Positions 8,915 through 17,583 are shown, counted from the stretch's first letter. The stretch: DNA of 64,000 bases from an uncultured Marinobacter sp. (GCF_946886895.1 NZ_CAMPJO010000003.1:248001-312000); one strand, 5' to 3'. Program-made: numbers and translations. Notes: generated by a model not told the origin, from the letters alone.

Positions 8915-10096
8915 TCACGAGCCGAGCGTCCAGGGATTGGACGTGATCGGCTCGGCTCCCTTCTTCGTGACCAGAATCGTCTCACTGCAACCAATGCCCC
9001 ACTGCCCCGGCACCCGAAGGCAGATCGGCAGGTGAAACACCATGCCCGGCCGGAACTCCGTGGTACCGCCACGGGCGATGAATCCGGAACCTTCAACCCA
9101 GGATGGCGGAAACTGGGCACCAACGGTATAACCAAACACCCCCGAGAAGAACACCTGGTCCGCCAGTGGTTTCAGGGCCTGTTCAGCAGCCTGGGCAGCG
9201 GCATCAAACGTGACCCCCGGGCGAATAGTCGCCAGCAGGGCATCCACAACCCGGCGACAGCCGTCGAACACACGCCGCATGTGTTCCGTCGGCGTACCCG
9301 CGATCACCGTTTGCATCATGGGGGCCGTGTAGCGCTGCCAGGACGACCCGAATTCCAGAAACACCGGATCGCCCTGCTGGATCACCTGCCGTTGGTGGTT
9401 GGTGTGGATCACACTGCTGCGCCGGCCGACGGTGACAATCGGCTGCATACTCATGAACTCACTGCCGGCGGCCAGCAGCGCGTGGGCACCGATGGCGGCA
9501 ACGTCGTTGTCGGTGATGCCGGGTTTGACAGCGGCCACGGCCGCTTCCAGGCCAGTGGCTGTGGCCCGGGCGCTCTGCCGCAACAGCTCAATCTCGGCGT
9601 CGGATTTCACAATCCGCACCTGTTTGACCAGGCTGCCGCTATCCACGAAGCGAACGCCGGACATCCGGGCTTTCAGGCCATCCACCACCCCCTGGCGTAG
9701 TGAACCATGCCAGGCATCAACACCCACGGTGTCCGCCGAATCGTTCAGCGCCTCCACCAGCGGCTCCAGAACCTCACCGATGCCTTCCCAGCGATAGCCG
9801 GTAATTCGGTCAACCCGGGTTGTCACCATCGCCGGTCCCATTTCAATGGAGGGGACCTGCAAAAACAGGGCACCGGGCGTCACCACCAGAGCAACGTGTA
9901 CCGACACTTCAAACGTGCTGTACCCGGTCAGGTAGAAAATATCCGACGGGTCCGTCAACAGCAGGGCATCGAGATCCTGCGCGAACATCCTGCGCCGTAC
10001 CTCGCCGAGCCGCTGCTCAAACTCTTCCGCCGGGAAGGGGCACTCGCTGCCCCGGAGGTCGTGGGTAAACGCTTGTTGATACTCGATAAAGTCCAT
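8915..10096 (-). CDS. M24 family (creatinase/aminopeptidase P-like) protein
   Basis: A 393-residue protein with the two-domain layout of the family: an N-terminal creatinase-like domain (about 1-165) and a pita-bread domain (about 175-385). The segment VFLEFGSSWQRYTAPMMQT replaces the usual metal-ligand pattern, as in creatinase and ectoine hydrolase relatives that do not bind two metals. Such proteins hydrolyse C-N bonds in Xaa-Pro peptides, creatine or ectoine. The substrate cannot be assigned. Marine bacteria often carry DoeA-type ectoine hydrolase, which is one possibility. It is not in an obvious operon. Confidence 0.85.
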   Translation of the reverse strand: MDFIEYQQAFTHDLRGSECPFPAEEFEQRLGEVRRRMFAQDLDALLLTDPSDIFYLTGYSTFEVSVHVALVVTPGALFLQVPSIEMGPAMVTTRVDRITGYRWEGIGEVLEPLVEALNDSADTVGVDAWHGSLRQGVVDGLKARMSGVRFVDSGSLVKQVRIVKSDAEIELLRQSARATATGLEAAVAAVKPGITDNDVAAIGAHALLAAGSEFMSMQPIVTVGRRSSVIHTNHQRQVIQQGDPVFLEFGSSWQRYTAPMMQTVIAGTPTEHMRRVFDGCRRVVDALLATIRPGVTFDAAAQAAEQALKPLADQVFFSGVFGYTVGAQFPPSWVEGSGFIARGGTTEFRPGMVFHLPICLRVPGQWGIGCSETILVTKKGAEPITSNPWTLGS

Positions 10097-10174
10097 GGGT
10101 CACGCTTCCGAACAAGGGCTTTGACTACAGCGTGGACCCGAAATCGGGTTTGTTCAACTTCCGGGGATAAACAC

Positions 10175-11002
10175 TCAGCCGCCCTGATTCAGTATCTTTG
10201 CCATCTGCTGCCCGATGTTCTCCACCGGCGCCGTCACCGCCTGCTGGATGCTGTTGGTCACCACCCGTGAGAAGGCGGAGCCGGCATCGCTTTCCAGGAA
10301 ATCCAGATACAGATCCATCTCCTGAACGCTGATGTTCTCGTAGGTCACCAGGTAGCTGTCATAGACCTGTTGCCCCACTACACCCTGAAGCATGCCGCGC
10401 TGGCCCTCAACCCGGGCCTTGAGCTGATCGTAGTTTACAGAGTCCTTGCTGAAGGCGGCCATGGCCGAGGCCAGGCCAAGCTGAACGGCAATGGTGGTGT
10501 CCACCGCACTCTCGGTGGCACGGGAGGCCCGGTCAAAGCGGCTGAACATCTCCGCCCGGGGTGTGCCTTTGTACTTGTCATTCAGCGCCGGTGCCCGGGC
10601 CTGGATATCCTTCCACGCCGAGGGGTCGGACGCCGCAATTTCAGCGCGGGCAATCTTCTGCGCCACCGGGGTCTGATACCAGTTTTCCACCGCAGCCAGC
10701 TGTTCGCCGCTCAGGCCGGCCTGCAAATCCGCCACCAGTTGCTGTTCAATATCACTGGCCTGATAGCTGTTGCTGACCACGTAGCCAATGGTGTCTGCAA
10801 CCAGGGGCGGCACCCGGCCACTCCGCGCCAGGCCATCGCGAATACCCTGGCTGATCATGGCTGGGTACCGGGCCACAATATCGTCGATGGGTGATGCCTC
10901 AAGCGCCTGCTGAGCCGTTGGTGCCGCCTGCGCCTGGGCAGCCAGCATCATGACACCGAGCAAAGAGACAACTGCCAGCCGATAAACAGGTGTTGTTTTC
11001 AT
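10175..11002 (-). CDS. Secreted DUF2059-like protein
   Basis: A 275-residue protein with a clear signal peptide (MKTTPVYRLAVVSLLGVMML, then AAQAQA before the cleavage point). The mature part is helical and has two related regions: QQLVADLQAGLSGEQLAAVENW in the middle and YLDFLESDAGSAFSRVV near the end, both of the DUF2059 kind. Function is unknown; it is probably periplasmic. The start that gives a compact signal peptide was chosen, although no strong ribosome site precedes it and an ATG 14 codons upstream is possible. Confidence 0.75.
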   Translation of the reverse strand: MKTTPVYRLAVVSLLGVMMLAAQAQAAPTAQQALEASPIDDIVARYPAMISQGIRDGLARSGRVPPLVADTIGYVVSNSYQASDIEQQLVADLQAGLSGEQLAAVENWYQTPVAQKIARAEIAASDPSAWKDIQARAPALNDKYKGTPRAEMFSRFDRASRATESAVDTTIAVQLGLASAMAAFSKDSVNYDQLKARVEGQRGMLQGVVGQQVYDSYLVTYENISVQEMDLYLDFLESDAGSAFSRVVTNSIQQAVTAPVENIGQQMAKILNQGG

Positions 11003-11134
11003 ACGGCCCGGTAAACGAGGTTTAACTAGGGTACGGAACATCATATGGCTATCATCCACGGGAAACTGATGCCCTGTTTATGCCATGCGCGTATCCCTGG
11101 CGGCAAGCAATCCGGGGGGTTTGGAGATGACAGT

Positions 11135-11806
11135 TTGGTAGGAAAGGTAAAGCGTTCGACCGTGAAGTGGTACGGGCTTCCGGTGCTTGGCGTGGTGCTG
11201 GGAACCTGGGCGACGCTGCGGTTCAGCTTGCTGGCGCCGGACCCACCGGTGAATCCCGACAACGTGTGCGATATCTTCCGGGAGCATACGGTGTGGTACG
11301 ACTACGCCCGTGCCTCGGAACAACGCTGGGGCACCCCCATCGCCACCCAGATGGCGTTTGTCTATTACGAATCGTCGTTCCGGAGCCACGCCCGCCCGGC
11401 CCGAACCCGGCTGTGGGGGTTTATTCCCTGGACCCGGCCCACCACCGCCTTTGGCTATGCCCAGGCACTGAACCCTGCCTGGCAGGAATACCTGGCGGCC
11501 AACGGCGGCAGTTGGCTAACGGTGCGCTCCGACATGGAATACGCCCTGGATTTCGTCGGCTGGTACAACCACCTGACACAGGAGCAGCTCGGCATTGCCG
11601 CCACCGACCCGCGAGCCCTGTACCTGGCCTACCATGAGGGGCGAGCCGGCTATCGCCGCCGAACCTTCGAGCAAAAGCCCGCGGTGACGGCCCTGGCCTC
11701 GCGGGTGCGCAACCGGGCCTTCCGCTACGACAATCAGTTACAGAGCTGCGAGCAGGAGTTCCAGTGTTGGCGTTGGTACCAGTTCTGGCCCTTTTGCCGG
11801 CAGTAG
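11135..11806 (+). CDS. Membrane-anchored transglycosylase-like protein (SLT fold)
   Basis: A protein of about 223 residues with an N-terminal membrane anchor (WYGLPVLGVVLGTWATL) and a lysozyme-like domain. The likely catalytic glutamate is in FVYYESSFRS, followed by GYAQALNPAWQEY and FVGWYNHLTQEQLG, as in a family of gammaproteobacterial putative lytic transglycosylases. It would act on peptidoglycan in the periplasm. A TTG preceded by GGAG was chosen because it puts the anchor right at the N-terminus; an in-frame ATG 30 codons upstream would overlap the promoter of the divergent DUF2059-like gene. Confidence 0.75.
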   Translation: MVGKVKRSTVKWYGLPVLGVVLGTWATLRFSLLAPDPPVNPDNVCDIFREHTVWYDYARASEQRWGTPIATQMAFVYYESSFRSHARPARTRLWGFIPWTRPTTAFGYAQALNPAWQEYLAANGGSWLTVRSDMEYALDFVGWYNHLTQEQLGIAATDPRALYLAYHEGRAGYRRRTFEQKPAVTALASRVRNRAFRYDNQLQSCEQEFQCWRWYQFWPFCRQ

Positions 11807-11820
11807 CCCCGAAACACCCC

Positions 11821-12720
11821 TCAGGGCCGGGTGCTGAGCTCGATCGACGCCTGCAATGCCTGCAAGCGTTCCACCAAAAACTCCATCACAATCCGCACCC
11901 GGGCCATCTGCAGTGTGTCCTGATTGGCGTGTAGCCAGAGATCCACACTTTCGCCCTCCAGCGGATCTGACAGGCGCCGAAGCTCTCTGGTGGCCTCCCC
12001 CAGAAAACAGGGCAGCACGGCAAGGCCGGCACCGCTGGTGGCCAGCGCATGCATGGCCTGCAAGCTGTTGCAGCGAATCACCGAGGGTACGTTCTTGAGG
12101 TGCTTGCGATACCAGCGGCCGGTGGCAAGGTGACTGAAGGTTTCATCCGGGAGAATCCACAGGCAGCCTTCCGGGTGGTTCTCGATATCCATGTTCCGGT
12201 GCCGGCGGCAATACCGGGCCGATCCATAAACGGCTGATTCCATGGCTGCTATCCGCTCGCCTTCAAGCGTGGCCTGGGGCTTGTTTTCCGGCCGCAGGGT
12301 CAGGTCCGCTTCCCGGTGGCTCAGGTTGGCTGCGTCATTGTCCGTAAGCACTTCCAGCTCGATGTCCGGATACGCTTTGACCAGATCGGCAAGAATGGGC
12401 GCCAGCAACTGGTTCATCAGCGCGTCTTCGGTGGCAATCCGGACCTTGCCCACCGGGGCGGAATCCTGGCCCACCAGCTTGCGCTCCAGATTTTCCATCT
12501 CGACGCTCAGCTTCTGCGCCTCGCGAAAAGCGGTTTCACCCACCGGCGTCAGCTGCAAACCATCGCGGTTGCGTTCGAAGAACCGGACGCCCAGTGACTC
12601 TTCCATCTGGTCCAGCCGGCGCAGGACTGTGGTCTGGTGCACACCCAGCAATTCTCCGGCCTTGGCGAGCGTTCCGCCTATTGCCAGTGCGTGTATATAT
12701 CGAAGATAATCCCAATCCAT
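11821..12720 (-). CDS. LysR family transcriptional regulator
   Basis: A 299-residue regulator with an N-terminal winged helix (GGTLAKAGELLGVHQTTVLR, residues about 15-34, then RFFERNRDGLQLTPVGE) and a periplasmic-binding-like effector domain. Its closest layout is the group of LysR proteins in which a regulator binds as a tetramer upstream of a divergent gene. Here the divergent neighbour is a short gene of unknown function 134 bases away, so that gene could be a target. The effector cannot be guessed. Confidence 0.9.
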   Translation of the reverse strand: MDWDYLRYIHALAIGGTLAKAGELLGVHQTTVLRRLDQMEESLGVRFFERNRDGLQLTPVGETAFREAQKLSVEMENLERKLVGQDSAPVGKVRIATEDALMNQLLAPILADLVKAYPDIELEVLTDNDAANLSHREADLTLRPENKPQATLEGERIAAMESAVYGSARYCRRHRNMDIENHPEGCLWILPDETFSHLATGRWYRKHLKNVPSVIRCNSLQAMHALATSGAGLAVLPCFLGEATRELRRLSDPLEGESVDLWLHANQDTLQMARVRIVMEFLVERLQALQASIELSTRP

Positions 12721-12854
12721 AGCTACTGCATATTTGCAACGTGGATACGGAGTTTAACGTATTTAAGCTGCAAAAAAGAACCCTTACACTGTGCCGTAGA
12801 ATAAAGTTAGATCGCTAATCAATTCAATTCATTTGCTAAAAGGAGGAAGGCGCT

Positions 12855-13049
12855 ATGACCCAGAGCCATATCGCAACCGTACACCCGCTGCCGTCCAGTA
12901 TCCTCCACAACAGTGTTGAGGTCAGGCGCCAGCATACCCGTGCTGCAGCAAAGCAGGCGGTGCAGTTTATCAGTCGGAAAATGCGTTCGTTTAACCGGAA
13001 AACGGCAACCGTTGCTCCGGACTTTACCCAGATGCAAGGCGGTCACTGA
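12855..13049 (+). CDS. Small hypothetical protein
   Basis: A 64-residue basic protein (MTQSHIATVHPLPSSILHNS, then RRQHTRAAAKQAVQ and a lysine/arginine-rich FISRKMRSFNRKT). It is supported by a very strong AAAGGAGGAA ribosome site seven bases before the ATG and by a good intrinsic terminator downstream. No signal peptide, no known domain. Its basic central helix could bind nucleic acid or membrane, which is only a guess. It is divergent from the LysR gene. Confidence 0.65.
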   Translation: MTQSHIATVHPLPSSILHNSVEVRRQHTRAAAKQAVQFISRKMRSFNRKTATVAPDFTQMQGGH

Positions 13050-13102
13050 ACAGGATCAGGGTGCGCGCAGCTTGCGCCAGCCTGGTACCCCGGTGACGGA
13101 AG

Positions 13103-13142
13103 AACGCCGGCGGATCCCGAACAGGGCCGCCGGCGTTTTTTG
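13103..13142 (+). terminator. Intrinsic terminator after the small gene
   Basis: An 11-base GC-rich inverted repeat (AACGCCGGCGG and CCGCCGGCGTT) with a 13-base loop is followed by an uninterrupted run of T. It ends transcription of the small upstream gene and also lies just beyond the 3' end of the convergent acyl-CoA ligase gene. Confidence 0.85.
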
Positions 13143-13150
13143 TGGCCGGA

Positions 13151-14833
13151 TCAGAATTCCCAGATCACCGACCGTTTCTGGTTGAACCACCCGTCCATTT
13201 TGCTGTTGTAGAAGGCCTCAATCACATTCCGTTTGATCTTCATGGTGGGCGTGAGCATGCCGTTTTCCATGGTCCAGGACTCCCCGACCACCACCACAAA
13301 CGCCACTTTTTCATGGGCTTCACACCCCGCGTTCACAGCCTCCAGCTCCCGGGCCAGTTCCTGCTCCAGTGCCGCCCGATCCGCGCCGTTGCCTAACCCC
13401 TGGCGTGCCTCCTCCGACAACAACACCATCAGACAGGGCTGGGGCTGATTGGCGCCCGCCACACACACCACTTCCGCTGTCGGGTGGTTAAAGCGATTCT
13501 CGATGGGCACCGGCACCACATACTTGCCCTTGGAGGTCTTGAACAGATCCTTCACCCGGCCGGTAATTCTCAACGTACCGTCGCTGTCGATTTCGCCCAT
13601 ATCACCGGTTTTCAGGAAGCCGTCGTCGGTCAGATCCTCCTTGGTTTTCTCCTCATTCTTGTAGTACCCCAGCATCTGGCCCGGGCTTTTCACCTGCACT
13701 TCCCCACCCTCACCGATCCGGTGCTCGACACCCGGATTGGCCATGCCCACGGAACCCACCCGGGCCTGGCCAGGGCGATTGGCGTGGGAGTAACCAAAAT
13801 TTTCCGACATGCCATAGACTTCCAGCAATTCCAGCCCCAGATTCCGGTACCAGCCGATGATCTCCGCCGACAACGGCGCGGCGCCGGTCAACGCTGCCCG
13901 GCAATGGTCCAACCCCAACTGTTTGAGCACCTTCTTTTTGACCAGCCGGTTGATAACCGGAAGATTGAACAGCAGCTTCTGCTTTTTCGGCGGCAGCTTG
14001 GCATTCACCCCCAGATAAAACTTCATCCACAGCCGGGGAACCGAGAAAAACAGAGTCGGCCGAGCCCGCTGCAGATCCTCCTGGAAGGTGTCCAGGGCGT
14101 TGGCGAAATACAGATGGAAACCGTAGTAAAGCGACTGGGTCTGCACTGCGGCGCGCTCCGCCACGTGGGCCAGGGGCAGATAAGACAGCATCCGCTCATC
14201 AGACGAGACCGGGAACAGCTGCTGCAAACCATCCGCCACCGAAATCATGGTTCTGAAACTGTGCATGACCCCCTTCGGGCGGCCGGTACTGCCAGACGTA
14301 TACACAATGGTGGCAAGATCATCCGGGGCTGGCATGCCCGGTTGCTCCGGCGCCTGGCCGGCGATCAGGTCCCGCCAGGCCGGTGTGTCATCCCGGGGCG
14401 ACATCGGCAGCGAAATGATGGGCAGGGCGTCCGGAATATGGCTCTTGATGTCGTTCCAGCCATCGGCCTTGCCATCCAGCTTGCCAAGGAACAACAGCTT
14501 TGCCTCGCTGTGCTCCAGAACGTAGGCCGCCGTTTCCCCGTTCAGCGTGGGATACAGCGGCACAGACACATGGCCGGCGGCCCAGATGGCCAGGTCGGCC
14601 AGAATCCAGTGGGCACTGTTTTTACCCAGTATGCCGATGTTACTGCGCGCCGGAAGATCCAGACTGCGCAGATGAGCAGCCATGCGCGACACCTGGTCCG
14701 CGGCCTGGCGCCAGGTAATGTCCTCCACGTCGCCGTTGGCGTAGGGCTGGGTCAGGTAGACGTTGTCTGGCGTCTCCTGCGCCCAGTGGTACAGGCAATG
14801 CAGGGATGTCTGTTTTCGGGAATCAACCGCCAT
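13151..14833 (-). CDS. Long-chain fatty acyl-CoA ligase (AMP-binding family)
   Basis: A 560-residue adenylate-forming enzyme. The AMP-binding signature IVYTSGSTGRPKGVMHS is near residue 170, followed by LLEVYGMSENFGYSHANRPG and the hinge LKTGDMGEIDSDGTLRITGR. It activates fatty acids to CoA thioesters at the membrane. The second ATG was chosen because AAAGGAG lies seven bases upstream; the upstream extension of 67 codons is unlike the family. It is the last core gene before the integron cassette array, ending the region of ordinary chromosomal sequence. Confidence 0.92.
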   Translation of the reverse strand: MAVDSRKQTSLHCLYHWAQETPDNVYLTQPYANGDVEDITWRQAADQVSRMAAHLRSLDLPARSNIGILGKNSAHWILADLAIWAAGHVSVPLYPTLNGETAAYVLEHSEAKLLFLGKLDGKADGWNDIKSHIPDALPIISLPMSPRDDTPAWRDLIAGQAPEQPGMPAPDDLATIVYTSGSTGRPKGVMHSFRTMISVADGLQQLFPVSSDERMLSYLPLAHVAERAAVQTQSLYYGFHLYFANALDTFQEDLQRARPTLFFSVPRLWMKFYLGVNAKLPPKKQKLLFNLPVINRLVKKKVLKQLGLDHCRAALTGAAPLSAEIIGWYRNLGLELLEVYGMSENFGYSHANRPGQARVGSVGMANPGVEHRIGEGGEVQVKSPGQMLGYYKNEEKTKEDLTDDGFLKTGDMGEIDSDGTLRITGRVKDLFKTSKGKYVVPVPIENRFNHPTAEVVCVAGANQPQPCLMVLLSEEARQGLGNGADRAALEQELARELEAVNAGCEAHEKVAFVVVVGESWTMENGMLTPTMKIKRNVIEAFYNSKMDGWFNQKRSVIWEF

Positions 14834-15262
14834 GAAGAGCTCCTTTGTTGTTGTTCTGGAAGGCGTGAATAACCGCCGGTTTGCCAAGTTTAGTCTGAGC
14901 TGGCGAAAACCGGTAAGTCCTGGCGGCACACCCGCGATCATCAAATCAGCTTCTTTATTGTTTATCCACGGCTCTTTCGTTGTCCGTGAAGGCTGGAGAG
15001 GGCCGGTAACCGGAAAAATGGTCGTTGCGACCATGAACTGGGCGGGGTTTGTAAAAGTTGTAATTTACCGTTTTAAATCAAGAGACTGGCACTTTTCAAG
15101 CAAATAGGGATAGTAGTCTTTATGATCATTTTTGTTTGGGCACCCAGAAAGGAAAGTGACGGGAAGTTGTTGACCTTGTGGGATTTTCTGCCTAGTTTTG
15201 GGGGACTGTTGGATTGAGATATGAGTCGTTGGGAAAGTGGTCGTGGGGACTTATATACAAAT
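14834..15262. other. Gene-free stretch between the acyl-CoA ligase gene and the cassette array
   Basis: About 430 bases that become AT-rich toward the array. I looked on both strands for an integron integrase gene or a remnant of one (tyrosine recombinase motifs) and saw none. The left part should hold the ligase promoter. The right end carries a promoter candidate aimed into the array. No recognisable attI site beyond the core itself. Confidence 0.6.
15229..15257 (+). promoter_or_regulatory. Promoter candidate driving the cassette array
   Basis: TTGGGA and TATATA are separated by 17 bases and point into the first cassette, five bases before its core site. This is the position where a cassette promoter would be needed in an array that has lost its integrase region. 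A second, weaker candidate (TTGACC, 17 bases, TAGTTT) lies about 60 bases further left. Predicted by eye only. Confidence 0.4.
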
Positions 15263-15269
15263 GTTAGGC
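15263..15269 (+). other. Core site at the left boundary of the array
   Basis: GTTAGGC matches the GTTRRRY recombination core and lies 11 bases before the first cassette gene. It marks the crossover point of the first cassette. The sequence to its left does not look like an attC and could be the relic of attI. Confidence 0.65.
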
Positions 15270-15279
15270 AATCGTCACA

Positions 15280-15648
15280 ATGAAATGGATGGCTATTCTT
15301 TTACTGGTTACTCCTGTCATTGCACTAGCAGAGACTGAGCTACAGTTTCACCTGTGTTCGTCTTATGTGCAGGATTCATCCGTAGGGGAACAGACGAAAC
15401 GCGGCTGGCCGGTTTTCATCAGGTTGACGGAACTTGGTGCCACGAGCATTGAGAAGTTTACGGAAACAAACGGCGGTAAAATGAGCCACATTATTGTCGG
15501 CGGTCGCGAGTTCTTGAGGGCGACAATATGGGCGTCAACACATGGTGGAAACTTCCAGGGAACATTCAGTTCCCAGGAAGTTGCTACGGCATGGCAGCGA
15601 ACTCTGGCGGACAAATTGCCGGCTGTACCGTGCGGTGCGGGAGACTGA
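15280..15648 (+). CDS. Cassette 1: small secreted protein, weak resemblance to SecD P1 head
   Basis: A 122-residue protein with a signal peptide (MKWMAILLLVTPVIALA, cleavage near residue 18). The tail, SHIIVGGREFLRATIWAST then GNFQGTFSSQEVATAWQ, resembles the short P1-head motif of SecD-like proteins, where a similar GxFQxxGxFTxxEA pattern occurs. This is a weak similarity and gives no function. The ATG is 10 bases after the core site with no clear ribosome site, common for first cassette genes. Base composition is lower in GC than the flanking core genes. Confidence 0.75.
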   Translation: MKWMAILLLVTPVIALAETELQFHLCSSYVQDSSVGEQTKRGWPVFIRLTELGATSIEKFTETNGGKMSHIIVGGREFLRATIWASTHGGNFQGTFSSQEVATAWQRTLADKLPAVPCGAGD

Positions 15649-15653
15649 GAAAT

Positions 15654-15737
15654 GCCTAACCATGCCAGTCACGGCGACGTCTACTACATTGCGGCTTCGC
15701 CTCCATTTCGTAGCCGCGCATGCTGGCGGCGTTAACT
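15654..15737 (+). repeat. attC site of cassette 1
   Basis: GCCTAAC at the left and GTTAACT at the right, with inner arms CATGCCAG and TGCTGGC that pair. The centre carries GCGGCTTCGCCTCCA, a word shared with several other sites of this array. Confidence 0.9.
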
Positions 15738-15743
15738 GTCACT

Positions 15744-16220
15744 ATGAATCGAGCAGAGTTTTTACAAAAGCTAAACGACCTTGAATTTTCCGAAAGGTAC
15801 TACAAGCTATGCACAGACTTCCCGATTAAGCCATCTGGTAGTGCAACCACCAAAGGAAAAAAGGAGGAAGTGCTACCGTTGTTCGAAGCCTGTGGGCAGC
15901 CAGTCAAATACAACGGGAAGTTTCGTATGTATGAGCTGATTTTACCCAAGGCTGGGGAAATTGAGTTTGTGGCAAGCCTGTTTTTTCAGAGGCATGGCCT
16001 TGAGTTTACATTCGGATTCAAGGCTCCAGATGATGAGTACGGTACAAACCTGGCTGTCATTTCAAGTGAACTGAAAAAGAGGTTCGACCCTGGCTTCAGC
16101 ATTAAGCCCCCTTACCCAAGGCCAGATCACAACGGCGACATTGAATTGCTCGGCGAAATTATCGAGCAGTTCTCTAGCTTGGTAAGGAGTACGGTGGGTG
16201 AATTCGAGCGAAACAGTTAA
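15744..16220 (+). CDS. Cassette 2: hypothetical protein
   Basis: A 158-residue soluble protein (MNRAEFLQKLNDLEFSERYY at the start). It looks like an alpha/beta domain with a central MYELILPKAGEIEFVASLFF strand region and a C-terminal helix. No family recognised. Size, acidity and cassette location are like those of immunity or antitoxin-like cassette proteins, but there is no motif to support this. The ATG lies six bases after the core, so a longer frame that begins inside the preceding attC was not used. Confidence 0.78.
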   Translation: MNRAEFLQKLNDLEFSERYYKLCTDFPIKPSGSATTKGKKEEVLPLFEACGQPVKYNGKFRMYELILPKAGEIEFVASLFFQRHGLEFTFGFKAPDDEYGTNLAVISSELKKRFDPGFSIKPPYPRPDHNGDIELLGEIIEQFSSLVRSTVGEFERNS

Positions 16221-16298
16221 CAAGGCCAAGCACAGCGACAGCTTTTCCGTTGCGGCTTCGCCTCCACTACAAAGCTGCGCGTGTTGGCGGCGTTAGAG
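16215..16298 (+). repeat. attC site of cassette 2
   Basis: AGTTAAC overlaps the stop codon of the gene and GTTAGAG ends the site. Arms GGCCAAGCACAGCGACAGC and GCTGCGCGTGTTGGC pair imperfectly. The centre again has GCGGCTTCGCCTCCA. Confidence 0.9.
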
Positions 16299-16318
16299 CA
16301 AAAAAGGGAACACTGGTA

Positions 16319-16732
16319 ATGGACTCCGTAGAGACGGAATTTCGCAACGTCGAGGAGAAGCTTGACCTATTGTTAGCGTCAGAGAAGCGGGCACTCTGCA
16401 GTGCAGGTTTCGTTGTTGAAGACAATTCGTCTCGTACCTACCATTACAAAAATAGCCATCTGATCTGGATACATTCCTTTCGGAAGGAGTGGCTTGTAGA
16501 CATCGAACGAGCATGCGTTTCAGTCACCCTTTCCTACAGCGAGCCCATCGAGGCAGACAGCGGCTTACCATATGTCGATCTCAGTGCGCGGGCAGAGATG
16601 TTTCAACAGGGTAGAGAATCTCGAATCGATGAACGAACTAAGTCAAAGGTGTCGCTTGTTGATCTTGAAAGACTGGGAATTTTAAACGTTGTTACGACCG
16701 CATTCGCGCAATCTGCAAGATGTTTGCGGTAG
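16319..16732 (+). CDS. Cassette 3: hypothetical protein
   Basis: A 137-residue soluble protein starting MDSVETEFRNVEEKLDLLLA, a charged amphipathic helix. A central part (YHYKNSHLIWIHSFRKEWLV) is rich in aromatic residues and the end (VDLERLGILNVVTTAF) is helical. No family recognised. The start was taken at the first ATG after the core site. It is flanked on both sides by complete attC sites, so it is a free-standing cassette gene. Confidence 0.75.
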   Translation: MDSVETEFRNVEEKLDLLLASEKRALCSAGFVVEDNSSRTYHYKNSHLIWIHSFRKEWLVDIERACVSVTLSYSEPIEADSGLPYVDLSARAEMFQQGRESRIDERTKSKVSLVDLERLGILNVVTTAFAQSARCLR

Positions 16733-16735
16733 ATG

Positions 16736-16820
16736 CTCTAACAATACCAGTCACGGCGACGCCTACTACATTGCGGCTGCGCCTCCATTTCGCAGCCGCG
16801 CGTGCTGAGCGGCGTTAGTG
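16736..16820 (+). repeat. attC site of cassette 3
   Basis: CTCTAAC to GTTAGTG, with inner words ACCAGTCACGGCGACG and CGCGCGTGCTGAGCGGC. It is closely similar to the attC of cassette 1 (CCAGTCACGGCGACG is shared), with GCGGCTGCGCCTCCA in the centre. The left core departs by one base from the consensus. Confidence 0.85.
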
Positions 16821-16822
16821 CT

Positions 16823-17110
16823 ATGAATACATTGCAGTTACATGAAGAAGAATTCGAGGCTGGCACGGTCACGGAATCCGGCTATGCAGCTATAGATGAT
16901 GCCGAGGGCTACGGAGCCGCATCCTCGATCGGTGCGGGCAGCGTCAGCATCAGTAAAATATGGCAGGCATTCCGTCAAGGTAGATCGCTTTCGTTGTACT
17001 GCAAGGACAAATCAATGTTTCAGCCAAATACAGAAGACGAGTTGGCTGAGTGGTGCGAGAACCACTTTCCAGCGTGTTACGGAGAGTACCTTCGGCGCGA
17101 AAAGCACTAA
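16823..17110 (+). CDS. Cassette 4: hypothetical protein, paralogue of cassette 12
   Basis: A 95-residue protein whose central segment AIDDAEGYGAASSIGAGS and end FPACYGE are shared with the protein of cassette 12; by hand alignment 65 of 95 positions are identical. No known family. The ATG is only two bases after the core site, so the cassette has no room for a ribosome site of its own. It may be translated as a leaderless or coupled message. Confidence 0.8.
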   Translation: MNTLQLHEEEFEAGTVTESGYAAIDDAEGYGAASSIGAGSVSISKIWQAFRQGRSLSLYCKDKSMFQPNTEDELAEWCENHFPACYGEYLRREKH

Positions 17111-17176
17111 CAAGGTGGTCAACGGGACGCCAACTACGCTGCGCTCCGTAGGCGCCCATTACCACTGGCGTTAGCG
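17105..17176 (+). repeat. attC site of cassette 4
   Basis: CACTAAC overlapping the stop codon, and GTTAGCG at the right. This is one of the shorter sites, with GGTGGTCAACGGGACGCC paired to GGCGCCCATTACCACTGGC and a TACGCTGCGCTCCGT centre like that of the cassette 9 site. Confidence 0.88.
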
Positions 17177-17203
17177 TCTTTCTAAACATTGGAGATTTTT
17201 AGC

Positions 17204-17467
17204 ATGGATCGTCTTGAAGCACTGGAAAAGAACTTGAACATCACGTTGGGTAGAGTAAACGGTCTCCACTCGCTTCTGTACACCATCGCCAGGGAGCTTC
17301 CCCCAGAAGTTGCCGCCAAATGCGCCGAATCTGCAGAGGCTGCCAAAGAGAAAATTATTGCCGATAGTGTGGCAGCGCCGGTGCCTGATGACATGATCAA
17401 CGAAATGAACAGAGTTGTAGCTGAGGGTATCTTTGTCCTGAAGGCTGCGGCCAAGCAACAAGGTTAG
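17204..17467 (+). CDS. Cassette 5: small helical protein
   Basis: An 87-residue protein, mostly alpha-helical with heptad-like spacing (MDRLEALEKNLNITLGRVNG, then AKCAESAEAAKEKIIADSVA). It is acidic and lacks signal or membrane segments. No family recognised. The ATG was chosen because GGAG lies nine bases upstream; a TTG five codons earlier is in frame. Short helical proteins of this kind are common in cassette arrays and may act in complexes. Confidence 0.75.
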   Translation: MDRLEALEKNLNITLGRVNGLHSLLYTIARELPPEVAAKCAESAEAAKEKIIADSVAAPVPDDMINEMNRVVAEGIFVLKAAAKQQG

Positions 17468-17482
17468 ACATCACGGGAGCGT

Positions 17483-17583
17483 CGCTAACAAGTCGCTGTA
17501 GTTCGCGGCCGATGGCCGCCGGACGCCCTTTTCATTGCGGCTTCGCCTCCATTACAAGGGCGCCGCTAAGCTCAGCGTTATGT
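17483..17583 (+). repeat. attC site of cassette 5
   Basis: CGCTAAC to GTTATGT, longer than most sites here. It contains CCGCCGGACGCCCTTTTCATT followed by the GCGGCTTCGCCTCCA word and a complementary AAGGGCGCCGC arm, a long extra-helical hairpin as seen also in the site of cassette 16. Confidence 0.88.

Noticed and set aside
13484..14872. A 462-codon rightward open frame
   Set aside because: Antisense to the acyl-CoA ligase gene, which has full family motifs.
14834..15262. Possible integrase remnant or attI next to the array
   Set aside because: Both strands were read for tyrosine recombinase motifs and none found; only a core site and AT-rich DNA are present.
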